A DNA stretch of 64,000 nt, taken from NCBI GenBank assembly GCA_021502835.1, contig JAKFGP010000050.1:1-64000 (forward strand), given 5' to 3'. The notes under the pieces were generated by a model. It was given only the letters and a program-made list of their open reading frames with translations. It did no database searches and was not told where the DNA came from. The DNA is from Streptomyces thinghirensis. GTDB lineage: Bacteria > Actinomycetota > Actinomycetia > Streptomycetales > Streptomycetaceae. The translations under genes were made by a program, and so were the position numbers. Below are positions 47,356-57,171 of this stretch, in pieces (position 1 is the stretch's first letter; each line of letters starts with the position of its first letter).

Positions 47356-47712
47356 ATGGGGGTACCTATGCACCGCAGGAAGAACGTCGTCACGGCCGGG
47401 CTGGCGGCCACGGTCTCGGCCCTGGCACTGACCGCCGCCGGCTTCGCGGTTCCGGCGCAGGCCGCCCCGTCGGCACCGGCGGCGGCCGGCGTGGACTGCG
47501 ACGGCTGGGTGCACAACAACAACCCGGACCACGGCATCGCCGGCTGCAGCAACAACACCGACCACCGTCACCTTCCGCGCCGAGGTCGTCTAGGCTGGGC
47601 GCCGGACGTCTCGGGACAGTGGGTGACGCTGGCGCCGGGGCGAGCACGGCAGTCCTGGGCGTCTGCGCGATCTGCGCTCGGGGGTCGGCAGCGTGGGCTG
47701 GACCATCAGTAG
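47356..47712 (+). CDS. small secreted protein
   Basis: About 118 residues with a clear signal peptide: MHRRKNVVTAGLAATVSALA, LTAAGFAVPAQA, cleaved after A-Q-A. The mature part reads DCDGWVHNNNPDHGIAGCSN NTD, FRAEVVCGWAPDVSGQWVTL and GSVGWTIS. Two or more cysteines suggest a disulfide. Similar short secreted Streptomyces proteins of unknown role are common. The ATG at 47356 (or an internal ATG at 47368) is the start. One slip near 47575. Confidence 0.7.
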   Translation: MGVPMHRRKNVVTAGLAATVSALALTAAGFAVPAQAAPSAPAAAGVDCDGWVHNNNPDHGIAGCSNNTDHRHLPRRGRLGWAPDVSGQWVTLAPGRARQSWASARSALGGRQRGLDHQ

Positions 47713-47727
47713 GCCTCCGGGCCTTCG

Positions 47728-48686
47728 TCACACGTCCCGCTCCTGGTTCCTGTCTCCTCGCGGCCCACAGGCTCGTAGCCGTGGTGACCGCGAGGACGAT
47801 CACGATGAAGCCGAGCGAGGGGATGCCGATCTCGAGGACGTGCACCCCGGACTCGTGCAGGGCGTGCAGGATCAGTTTGACGCCGATGAAGCTGGGATGA
47901 CCGACAGGCCGTACGAGAGGTGCACTAGCTTCCTCAGCAGACCGCCGATGAGGAAGTACAGCTGGCGCAGGCCCATCAGAGCGAACGCGTTGGCCGTGAA
48001 CACGATGTACGGGTCCTGGGTCAGGCCGTAGATGGCGGGGATGGAGTCCAGGGCGAACAGGACGTCGGTGGAGCCGATCGCGAGCATCACGACCAGCATC
48101 GGGGTCATCACCCGCTTGCCGTTCTCCTCGATCCACAGCTTGGTGCCGTGATAGCGGTCGGCGACACCGAAACGGTGTTCGATCGACTTCAGCAACTTGT
48201 TCTCTCGTACTCCTCGTCGTGCCCTCCCTTCCGGGCGTCCCTGGATGAGCTTCCAGGCGATCCAGATCAGGAGGGCGCCGAAGATGTAGAAGACCCAGGA
48301 GAAGGCGGAGATGATCGCCGCGCCGGCCGCGATGAACGCGGCGCGCAGCACCAGGGCGACGATGACGCCGACCATCAGTACGCGCGCTGCTGGTGCTGCG
48401 TGGGCACCGCGAACTTGGCCATGATCAGGACGAAGACGAAGAGGTTGTCGACGCTGAGCGACTTCTCGGTGATGTAACCGGCGAAGAACTCACCCCCGGG
48501 GCCGGCGCCCGCGAACACCAGCAGCCCCACGCCGAACAGACAGGCCAGGACCACCCAGACGGCCGTCCAGATCCCGGCCTCCCTGATCGACACGTCGTGC
48601 GGCTTGCGGCCGATGAAGAAGTCGGCGGCGACGAGGACGCACAGGGCCGCGACGGTCAGCAGCCACACGCTGAGGGAGACGTTCAC
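47728..48686 (-). CDS. TerC/Alx-family membrane protein
   Basis: About 318 residues, seven or more transmembrane helices: MNVSLSVWLLTVAALCVLVA ADFFIGRKPHDVSIREAGIW, GYITEKSLSVDNLFVFVLIM, AAFIAAGAAIISAFSWVFYI, FGALLIWIAWKLIQGR, KRVMTPMLVVMLAIGSTDVL FALDSIPAIYGLTQDPYIVF and MGLRQLYFLIGGLLRKLVHL. The SLSVDNLFVF and ALDSIPAIYG motifs hold the acidic residues thought to bind metal. TerC proteins export or handle Mn2+ or relate to tellurite resistance. Start GTG 48686 with AGGAGG. One slip near 48385 and one near 47900. Confidence 0.92.
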
Positions 48687-48841
48687 CGGTGACCTCCTGT
48701 GACAGGCGGCGGAAGGGGACCACGTACACGTTCTTGGTCAGGGTGTTTCTACGGAGCGGCCCAGGCAACCCGGCACCGTGCGGCGGCTCTGCGCACCGAG
48801 GCCGGCGGGCCGGCCGACTCCGACGTGACGGGAGCCCCCGG

Positions 48842-50067
48842 ATGACCACTCCCCCTCGCATCCGCACCCCGCCCGGCCGGGCCCGCGCATCGGCGTGCTC
48901 GGCTCCTACGGCGGCTTCAACATCGGCGACGAGGCGATCTGACCTGCGTCCTGAGCTGTCTGCAGCGCACAGCGACCCGACGCGCACCTGGTCGTCCTGA
49001 GCCGGAACGCCGAGCACACCCGCACCCACCACCACGACGCCGACGAGGTGGTCCCCTGGAGGGCGTCAGCCCGCAACCATGTCCTGGACGTGCTGCCCGG
49101 CCTGGACCTGCTGGTCCTCGGCGGCGGCGGCATCCTCTACGACGGTGGAGGCACGCCGCTATCTGCAGGCTGGTGCGCGCCGCCCAGACCCGGAACGTGC
49201 CGACCTTCGCGCGACGCCGTCGGGGCCGGGCGGTTGACGGACACCGAGGACCGGGACGCGGTACGCCGCGTGCTGGCCGACATGGACGACGTCGTGGTGC
49301 GGGACGAGGAGTCCCGGCTGGTGCTGGAGGAGGTCGGCCTGGAACGCGAGGTCGCGGTCACTGCCGACCCGGCCCTGCTGCTGGCGCCCGGGCCGTTCAC
49401 CGAGGCCATGATGCGGGACGAGGGCATCCCCGCCGGTGCCCGGCTGGTGGGGATGTCGGTGCGCGAACCGGGGCGGGCCGCGAGAAGCTCGACGAGGGCG
49501 ACTACCACGCGCTGCTCGCCGACGTCGCGGACTTCCTCGTTGCGGCGGCTGGACGCGCACGTGGTGTTCCTGCCGATGGAGCGGCACGACGTACGGCACG
49601 CGCACGCCGTGCTGTCCCACATGACCGCGCCGGACAAGGGCCGGATCCTGCACGGCGACTACAGCCCGGGGCGGGTCCTCGGCTTCATGCGCCATCTGGA
49701 CGTGGCCGTCGGCATGCGGCTGCACTTCGTGATCTTCGCGGCGCTCACCGGGGTGCCGGTGCTGCCGCTGCCCTACTCCGGCAAGGTCTTCGACTTCGCG
49801 CGCCGACTGGGCGCACCGGCGCTGGTGGGCGTGGCGCGGGAGCAGGCCGGGCTGCTGCTGGCGGAGGTGGACCGGCTCTGGGACGAGTACCCGCAGCGCC
49901 GGGAGGACTTCCGGTCCCGGATCCGGGAGCTGTCCGCGGCGGCCCGGGAGACCTGCGTGCGCTGCGGCTCGCTGCTGGACGAGATCGACGCGATCGGCGA
50001 CGGACGGCGCGCGGGGACGGCGGGCCCCGAGCCGTACGCCGACGAGCCGCGACCGTTGCACGCCTGA
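48842..50067 (+). CDS. polysaccharide pyruvyl transferase family protein (CsaB-like)
   Basis: About 408 residues. It opens MTTPPRIRTRPARARIGVLG SYGGFNIGDEAILTCVLSCL in corrected frame, the GNxGDE-like motif of pyruvyl transferases. Then come VLPGLDLLVLGGGGILYDGG, DVVVRDEESRLVLEEVGLER, VAVTADPALLLAP, HVVFLPMERHDVRHAHAVLS, RILHGDYSPGRVLGFMRHLD VAVGMRLHFVIFAALTGVPV and LPLPYSGKVFDFARRLGAPA. The G-M-R-L-H-x-x-I-F-A and S-G-K-V motifs fit the C-terminal donor domain. It may pyruvylate a surface sugar. Slips at 48890, 48970, 49045, 49190 and 49480. Next gene starts 15 bp downstream, so they are an operon. Confidence 0.85.
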
Positions 50068-50082
50068 CCCCCGAGGAGAGCG

Positions 50083-51515
50083 ATGCCGATCCTGGAAGAG
50101 CCCCGCGAGCCCCGCATCGGTCACCCTGCCCCCGCGGCCCGCCCGGCACGGGGGCCGGTGCGACGTCCTGGTGGTGGGCGGCGGTCCCGCCGGCTTCGCC
50201 GCCGCGGTCGGCGCGGCCGACACCGGGGCCGATGTCGTGCTGGTGGAGCGGTACGGGTTTCTCGGCGGCAACGCGACCGTGGCGCTGGTGATGCCGCTGA
50301 TGTCGTTCCACAACGAGCACAAGCAGGCCGCGTTCACCGAGTCCGGGGACACCTCACGGCTGCTGCCCACCGACCACGGCGAGGGCGAGCCGGTGGTCGC
50401 GGGTGTGCTGTGGCAGCTGCTCGACCGGCTCATGGGACGCGGCGGCTGTCTGCCGCCCTCGCCGAAGACCGGGTACACGGTCCCCTTCGACCCGGAGCTG
50501 TTCAAGCTCTCCCTGCTCGAGATGATGGACGAGTCGGGGGTCCGGATGCTGTTCCACGCCTTCGCCTCCGGCGCGCTGCCCCTCGACGACGGCTCCGGCT
50601 GGCGGGTGGTGTTCGAGACGAAGTCGGGGCCCGTGGTGATCGACGCCGGGGTGGTCGTGGACGGCACCGGCGACGGTGACGTGGCGACCGCCTGCGGGGC
50701 ACCGTACGAGATCGGCCGGCCCGAGGACGGGCTGGTGCAGCCCATGACGCTGATGTTCCGCGTCGCGGACTTCGCGCGGCCGGACTTCGCCGACTACGTG
50801 CGCGAGCACCCCGACCAGTGGCGCGGCGTGCACGGCCTGTGGGACCTGATCGAGGAGGCCAGGGCCAACGGCGAGCTGCGGCTGCCGCGCGAGGACATCC
50901 TCTTCTTCGCCACCCCGCACCCGCGCGAGGTCGCGGTCAACAGCACCCGGGTCAACCGCGTGCTCGGCACCAGCGTGTGGGACCTGACCCGCGCCGAGTA
51001 CACGGCCCGGCGCCAGCTCTCCCAGATCGACCGCTTCCTGCGCACCCGCGTGCCCGGTTTCGAGGAGGCGTACGTGGTGCAGAGCGGCACGCACATCGGC
51101 GTACGGGAGACCCGGCGGGTGCTCGGCGACTACCAGCTGACCGGCCACGACATCCTGGCCGCGCGCACCTTCCCGGACGTGGTCGCGCACGGCGCCCTAC
51201 CCGGTCGACATCCACAACCCGCGCGGCTCCGGCACCATCCTCAAGCGGGTTCCGCAGGGCAGCTTCTACGACATCCCGCTGCGCTGCCTGGTGCCCCGGG
51301 ACACCGAGCGGCTGCTGGTGGCCGGGCGCTGCATCTCCGGGACGCACGTGGCGCACTCCTCGTACCGGGTCATGCCCATCGCCATGGCGACCGGGCAGGC
51401 GGCCGGGGTGTGTGCGCGGCGCTGACCGTCCGGCACGGGCGCGGACCGCGCGGCCTGCCCTACCGGATGGTCCAGCACGAGCTGCTGCGGCAGGGGGCCC
51501 GGCTGCGCGTACTAG
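50083..51515 (+). CDS. FAD-dependent oxidoreductase
   Basis: About 477 residues. After MPILEEPREPRI comes CDVLVVGGGPAGFAAAVGAA DTGADVVLVERYGFLGGNAT, the FAD dinucleotide-binding motif with the L-G-G-N-A-T of the FAD-dependent oxidoreductase (PF12831) family. It continues TGYTVPFDPELFKLSLLEMM, VVVDGTGDGDVATACGAPYE, GLVQPMTLMFRVADF, EAYVVQSGTHIGVRETRRVL GDYQLT and ISGTHVAHSSYRVMPIAMAT GQAAGVCAAL, the C-terminal FAD contact. Slips only at the N-terminus (about 50120) and after 51195. Coupled to the pyruvyl transferase gene; substrate unknown. The stop at 51513-51515 is estimated. Confidence 0.88.
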
Positions 51516-51536
51516 GTGTTCTGCCTGCCGGTCCGG

Positions 51537-52564
51537 TCAGCTCGCCCAGTCCAGCAGGCGGTCCCGGGTCTCCGGGGCGCGGAGGTGGTCGAGGGACGCC
51601 TTCTCCAACTGGCGGACGCGCTCGCGGGTCAGGCCCACGTGCTGTGCCACCTGGTGCAGGGTGCGGGGGCGGCCGTCGTGCAGTCCGTAGCGCAGGCTGA
51701 GGATCAGGGCCTCGCGGGGCGCGAGGGTGCCGACGGCCTCCCGCAGTTCCTCCGCGAGCGCCTGGAACTCGGCGACCTCGGGTGCCTGGAGCACCTCGGT
51801 GTCGGGGATGAGGTCGCCGACGACGGTCTCGCCGGTCTCGTCGACCGGGGTGTCCAGGCTGACGGCGTCCCGACCGACGCGGCGCGCAGCCAGACGACCT
51901 TGTCGCCGTCGATGCCGCTCTCGGCGGCCACCTCCTCGGCGGTCGGCTCGCGGTCGAGGCTTCCCCGAAGTTTGCGCTCGACCTTGGCCAGCTTCTGCTA
52001 GCTGCTCCACGACGTGCACCGGCAGCCGTACCGTGCGCGCGTGGGTCGCCAGGCCCCGCTCGATGGCCTGGCGGATCCACCAGGTGGCGTACGTGGAGAA
52101 CTTGAAGCCCTTGGTGTGGTCGAACTTCTCGACGGCCCGGATCAGGCCGAGGTTGCCCTCCTGGATGACGTCCAGAAGGGGCGGCCCGCGATGGGCGTGG
52201 CGCTTGGCCATCGACACCACGAGCCGCAGGTTGGCCCGCACCATGTGGTCCTTGGCGGCCTGGCCGTCGTGGACGGTCTCCTCCAGTGCGCGGCGGCGTC
52301 CGGGGTCGGTGCGGGCTCGCCGGTGTCGGCCGACTCCAGTTCCTCCATGGCCCGGACACCGGCCTCGATGCGCCGGGCCAGGCTCACCTCGTCCTCGGCG
52401 GTCAGCAGCAGAGGTGGCGCCGATCTGGGTCAGGTACTGGCCGAGCAGGTCCGGTTCCTCGTCGGGTTCGGGGATCCCGGCTGCGCAGCCGTGCGGTGCG
52501 GGCGGGGGCCCGGCGGTCTTGCCCGGGGCCCGCCGCGGGGTCGGGGTTCGTGCCAGGGGGCCAT
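51537..52564 (-). CDS. group 2 (Hrd-like) sigma-70 factor
   Basis: About 340 residues. Region 1.2: [26 protein letters not shown]. Region 2: [60 protein letters not shown], the full -10 recognition segment. Region 3: [14 protein letters not shown]. Region 4: [20 protein letters not shown] and [20 protein letters not shown], the -35 helix-turn-helix. It opens [14 protein letters not shown]. The WWIRQAI signature is that of RpoD-like factors, but the N-terminus lacks the long region 1.1, so it is a non-essential Hrd-type factor. Slips at about 52480, 52410, 52300, 52000 and 51880. Confidence 0.9.
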
Positions 52565-52598
52565 GTCGTTTCCTCCATCCCCTTGTGGAGTCCTGGGG

Positions 52599-52946
52599 TC
52601 AGTGCGGGGCCGGGGCGCCCCGTTCCCGCCGCAGCCTGCCGGCCACGACCACCAGGTCCGCCGCCGCAAGAGCAGGACGAACGCCGCGCACACGGCGGCG
52701 AGGGCCACCAGGGTGCCGCGTCCGGGGGCTGTCGCCGGGGCCGGTGTCAGCGGCCCACACGCCGAAGAACGCGGCCCCGGCGACGAACAGCGGCAGGAAG
52801 ACGGCCGACAGCAGCAGTCGCAGCCGCAGCGGGCTCTGTGCGGTGACCGGTTCGGTGCCGGTGCGCGGGAGGCGACGGCCGATCGCGCCGGACCGCGCGC
52901 GAGAGGCGGGTTCCGTGGCCCCGTCGGGGCGGCGTCGGTCACTCAT
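52599..52946 (-). CDS. DUF6343 small membrane protein
   Basis: About 115 residues: [65 protein letters not shown], then in corrected frame [32 protein letters not shown]. Two transmembrane helices and the G-T-E-P-x-T-A-x-S-P-L-R-L-R motif fit DUF6343. Function unknown; often near stress sigma factors, as here. One slip pair near 52720. Confidence 0.82.
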   Translation of the reverse strand: MSDRRRPDGATEPASRARSGAIGRRLPRTGTEPVTAQSPLRLRLLLSAVFLPLFVAGAAFFGVWAADTGPGDSPRTRHPGGPRRRVRGVRPALAAADLVVVAGRLRRERGAPAPH

Positions 52947-52993
52947 GCCTTCCCTCCGTACAGGAGTCGGGAGCGTCGGCGCTCGGGGGCGCC

Positions 52994-53420
52994 TCAGTGG
53001 TCGGGCGCGGCCCTGCTGATGTCCGCCAGGGCGGCGCGCGGGTCGTCGGCGGCCGCGAGGTCACCGAGGGTGACCACGCCGACCGGGACGCCGCCGTGCT
53101 CGACGACGGGGAGCCGCCGGACCGCGTGACGTCGCATCAGCTCGGCCGCGCGGTCGGTGGTGTCGTCGGGTCCGAGGGTCACGACGGGCGGGGGTGTGCA
53201 CACCGAGCCGACCGTGGTGTCGTCCGGGGTCGCGGCCGTCGGCGACGCTCCGGAGCACGATGTCGCGGTCGGTGAGCAGGCCGAACAGGTCGCTGTCGTA
53301 GGTCACGAGGACGTCGCCGACATCCTCCTCGCGCATCAGCCGCGCCGCCCGCGCCACCGTGGTCATGGGCTCGACGGCCACCGCGGCGGGTGACATCACG
53401 TCTCGGATGCGCCGTGTCAT
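52994..53420 (-). CDS. CBS domain protein
   Basis: About 141 residues, two CBS motifs. [20 protein letters not shown] then [20 protein letters not shown] and [21 protein letters not shown], second unit [53 protein letters not shown] pairs bind adenosine nucleotides and regulate partner proteins; this stand-alone form may be a stress protein. One slip near 53235. Confidence 0.93.
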
Positions 53421-53508
53421 GGTCGCGCCTCCGCGGTGTGGGTGCTCGGTTCCCGTGCGGGCCGCGTAGCCCGCACCCGGGCCGGTAAACCGTTCTCCGG
53501 CGGCCGGC

Positions 53509-53943
53509 TCAGCCGAGGTCGATCAGGGCCAGGCCGATGTCGGGTCGGTGGGTCTTGGCCAGTTCGGCGGGGCTGTCCCGGACGACGACCTCCAGCGTCG
53601 GCCAGACCCGTCCGGACAGCAGGTGGCCGCCGCGGGTGGAGCCGTCGGACAGGCCCACTACGGCGTGCAGGTGCGGGGTCGGCCCGTCGTCGGCGACGGC
53701 GACGTCACCGATCAGCGACAGCACCTCGCACTGCTCCTCCACCGGGATGGGCCGGTAGTCCTTGGCCTGCCGGTCGGACCAGCCGACGACCGCCTCCGAG
53801 AAGGCGCCCACGGCGGTCACCTGGGAGGCGCCGAGGAGCGGTCACGGGCGAAGGCGGTGAGTTCGGCGACCGCGTCCTCCCCGGGGTCGAGCACCACCAC
53901 GTACACCGCCGGACGGACCGTCCTGCACCTGTCGCCACTTCAT
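53509..53943 (-). CDS. PPC (DUF296) domain protein
   Basis: About 143 residues: MKWRQVQDGPSGGVYVVVLD, PGEDAVAELTAFA, RSSAASQVTAVGAFSEAVVG, WSDRQAKDYRPIPVEEQCEV LSLIGDVAVADDGPTPHLHA VVGLSDGSTRGGHLLSGRVW PTLEVVV, ending IGLALIDLG. The G-x-H-L-L-x-G-x-V-x-P-T and P-x-L-H-x-H motifs identify the PPC/DUF296 fold, a trimeric beta-sandwich sometimes metal-binding. Start ATG 53943. Slips at about 53900 and 53840. Role unknown; in the stress-type cluster with CBS and DUF6343. Confidence 0.9.
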
Positions 53944-54004
53944 GCCCGCCGGGTACCCGGCGCGGACCGGGGGCAACCCGCCCGGTCGGCGTCCTGCCGC
54001 CGGG

Positions 54005-56022
54005 TCAGCGCCCCCGCCGCCGGGTCCGCCGCGCGGCGGGGCCGAGTGCCCGGTGGATCGCGGTGAGCCAGTCGTCGACCGGTCCGAAGGTGAGCAGCCC
54101 CGCTGCCCGCGCCCGCCAGCTCGCCGGACGCGGGCAGCAGTCGTCCGTACGTCCGCTCCAAGGCCGGGCGGTCGCCGGAGTTCGAGGGCGAGTGCGGCCT
54201 CGGCGCAGCGCACAGGGCCTCGTACAGGAGGTCGGGCGGCGGCTCCGGGAGCGCCCGCAGTGCCGTCCGGGCCTCGGCGTCTACGGCCGTCGGCGAGAAG
54301 AGCGAACGGTTCGGCCCAGGGGCGGTACGGTCCCCAGTCCGCGCACGGGTCCACCTCCACCGGGCGCCCGCGGAGCCAGGCTGCAGGCCCAGCAGGGCGA
54401 GGGGCAGCAGTCCGCGTTCCAGGTCCCGGCGATTCCGCGCCGTCGAGCGCGCGGCGGCGGACCAGTAGGCGGCCTCGGCGCTGTCGTACGGGGTGCCGGT
54501 GGCGGCCCGGCGCAGAGCGCGGTGCCACTCAGGTGAAGACGGCCACGAGCGGCCGTTCGTGCTTCGTTCGGCCAGGCGGTCGACGGCGGTGGCGTGCTCG
54601 TCGGCGGCGGTGAAGTCGGCGAGTGCCGAGCGTGCCTGGAGCCGGATCAGATGGCCGAGGACCGCATAGTTGACCAGGCCGTGCCGGGCGGCGAGGGCGA
54701 CAGAGTTCGGCGCCGGTCGCGCGTCGCGGCGCGGGGCCAGTCCGGCGGTGGTGCAGGACTGCATGAAGACGCCGTTGAGGGCGAAGGCGAGCAGCGCCGG
54801 ATCGTCCAGGTGCCGGGCGATCCGTTCGGCCGCGACCGCCGCCCCCGGTCCGCGCGGTGACCGGACGCCCCGGGACTCCACGGCGACGGTGGCCAGCAGG
54901 CGGCAGCGGTCCGCTTCGGCGGCGGTGCCGTCCGGCAGGGCGGCGAGGGTGCGCTCGGCCGCCTCGACGATCCGCCGGGCCCGGTCAGGGTCGTCGCTGC
55001 GGGTCCAGTTGGCGGGCACGTCGTAGGCGCCGATCACCCGGGCCGTCAGTTCCGCGTCGCCCGTCTCCTCCCCCGCCGCGACGCACCGCCGTACGGTGCT
55101 CCCGGGCGGCCTCCAGACCGCCGCCGCCGGTGACCGCGAGGAGGCGCAGCAGGCCGACGGTCGACTCCAGGCGGGCGTGGGCGCCGGCGGCGCACCGTGC
55201 GGTCGTACGCCTCGGTGGCGCGGGCCCACAGCCGGGCCGCCGCCTCCGCCGGCTCGTTGGGCGGGTCAGGCCGGGGTCCTGGGCGAGGATGCCGGCCTCC
55301 AGGCGGCGCAGCCAGGGCCCGGGGTCGACGCCCAGTTGTCCGGCGAGCAGGGCGCGGGCGCGGCGCAGCACGGCGAGGCGTCCGCCTGGCGTCCGGTCCG
55401 GTACAGGGCCAGGGCGAGCGGGCGCCGGCGCCTCCTCGCGCCGGGGGTGCTCGGTCAGGTGCGCGTCCAGGTCGGGGACCGCCTCGGCGGCGCGGCCCAG
55501 CTCCACGAGCAGTTCCGCGCGCCGTTCGACGGCACGCAGCCGCAGTTCGGTGAGCCGGGAGCGCTCGCCGCGGGCCCCACTCCCCGCTGACCTCGGCGTA
55601 GAGCGGGCCCCCGCCCTCCCCCAGCGCCGCCCGCAGCCGGTCCGGCGCCTGTGCGGCCGGCAGCCGGTCGGCCTGGGCGACGGCCGCCTCGAAGCGCCAC
55701 GCGTCCACGGCCTCCGGTGCCGCGCGCAGGGCGGCCTCGGGCCCCTCGGTGACCAGCAGCCGGGCCGGGGCCCCGTGGCGGGCGGTCCGGGTTCCAGGGC
55801 GCGGCGCAGGTCCCCGACGGAGGTGCGCACCGCGCCCACGGCTCGCGGCGGTGGTTCGTCCCACAGGTCCTCGACCAGGCGGGCGAGCGGAACGACCCGC
55901 CGCCGGGCCAGGAGGAAGCGGGCCGGCACGGCGCGGTGCCGGGGGCCCTTGAGGGCGAGGCGCGGCGGCCCGCGCGCTCGGCCGGTGACCGATCCGAGCA
56001 CACCGAACGTGACCGCTTCCAT
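54005..56022 (-). CDS. AfsR/SARP-type regulator with BTAD and TPR-like region
   Basis: About 670 residues. It opens MEAVTFGVLGSVTG, then the OmpR-type winged helix (PRHRAVLARFLLARRRVVPL ARLVEDLWDEPPPRAVGAVR TSVGDLRRALEP), then the bacterial transcriptional activation domain (EVSGEWA---RLTELRLRAV ERRAELLVELGRAAEAVPDL DAHLTEHPRREE, LAVLRRARALLAGQLGVDPG PWLRRLEAGILAQDP). The rest is a long helical tetratricopeptide-like region (for example LLAFALNGVFMQSCTTAGLA and LVNYAVLGHLIRLQARSALA). SARPs usually activate antibiotic or redox clusters. There is no NB-ARC P-loop, so it is shorter than AfsR. About ten slips. Divergent from the hydrolase gene. Confidence 0.85.
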
Positions 56023-56167
56023 GTTCCGTCCGCTCCGATCCGCCACCGCTCGTGCGATCACCACGGTACGCGTGCTGATCGGTTGCTGATCGAGGCCCGG
56101 CGGGCTCGAGGACGTCATCAGCGAGACGCGAACAGACCCGATGTGACCTGAAGCGTACAGACCAGCT
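56023..56167. promoter_or_regulatory. divergent control region, SARP / hydrolase
   Basis: About 145 bp with the direct repeat-like elements gatcggttgctgatcgaggc (from 56077; gatcg twice) and acagacc (56132 and 56157). SARPs bind direct repeats spaced by one helical turn near the -35, so this is the natural place to look. No -10 box is certain. Confidence 0.4.
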
Positions 56168-57046
56168 ATGGAACCGACCATCCCGGCTCCACCCACGACC
56201 GCGTGCCGGTCGCCGACGGCGTCGCCCTGCACGTGGCCGTCGGCGGCTCCGGCAGCCCGGTCGTGCTGCTGCACGGCTTCCCGCAGACCCATCTGATGTG
56301 GCGGCACGTCGCCGCCGACCTCGCGGCCGACCACACCGTCATCTGCCCCGACCTGCGCGGTTACGGCGACAGTGACAAGCCGGCCGACCTCGACGGCACC
56401 GCCTACGCCAAGCGGGCCATAGCGCGCCGACGTCGTCGCCCTCGTCCGGGCGCTCGGGCACGAGCGGTTCGCGCTGGCCGGGCACGACCGGGGCGCCCTC
56501 GTCGCGGTGCGGGCGGGGCTCGACCATCCGGACGCGGTGACGCACCTGGCCGCGCTGGACGTGCTGCCGACCCTCGACATGTGGGACGCTGCGCGGCACC
56601 ACCGCCGCGGTGGGCTTCCACCTGTACCTGATGGCGCAGCCGCCGGGGCTGCCGGAGCAGTTGATCGGTGCGGCGCCGGACGCGTTCTTCGGTCACTTCC
56701 TCGACATCTGGACGCGGGACCCGGACGCCCCTGCCCGCCGGCGTACGCGCGGCCTATCTGAAGGCGTCCCGCGAGGCGGTGCCGTCCATCGTGGCCGACT
56801 ACCGGGCCTCGGCCGGTATCGACGTCGCCCACGACCGGGCCGACCGCGACAGCGGCAACCGGCTGCGGATGCCCGTGACCGTCCTCCAGCAGGACTGGGG
56901 CGCCGCCCTCGGCTACGACGCCGCCGCGTTGTGGCGGGCGTGGGCCCCGGATCTGCGGCACGACACCGTCGACTGCGGCCACTTCATGGCGGGGCGAGGC
57001 TCCCGGCGAGGTCGCCGGGGCCTTGCGGAAGCTGCTGACGCGGTAG
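56168..57046 (+). CDS. alpha/beta-fold hydrolase (haloacetate dehalogenase/epoxide hydrolase-like)
   Basis: About 290 residues. VADGVALHVAVGGSGSPVVL LHGFPQTHLMWRHVAADLAA, oxyanion motif HGFP, then DHTVICPDLRGYGDSDKPAD, the nucleophile elbow ERFALAGHDRGALVAVRAGL (D in GHDRG), and the C-terminal His DTVDCGHFMAEEAPGEVAGA. The Asp nucleophile G-H-D-R-G is typical of haloacetate dehalogenases and epoxide hydrolases rather than serine esterases. ATG 56168. About six slips. It is divergent from the SARP and may be its target. Confidence 0.9.
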
Positions 57047-57171
57047 GCCCCCGGGCCGCGGGTCCGGGCGGCAGGTCCGGGCGGCGGCGACCGGCGTACA
57101 ACGGCCTGTTGTGCGTGGTCTCCGAGCAGTTGTTTGATCCGCGCGGCCGCCACTCGCTTTGATGTCCGGGC

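Noticed and set aside
45369..47900. Open frame of 843 codons on the plus strand
   Set aside because: It starts as the FMN reductase but runs on through the antisense of the LysR gene. High G+C leaves few stops, and the sequence has no domain after the first 60 residues.
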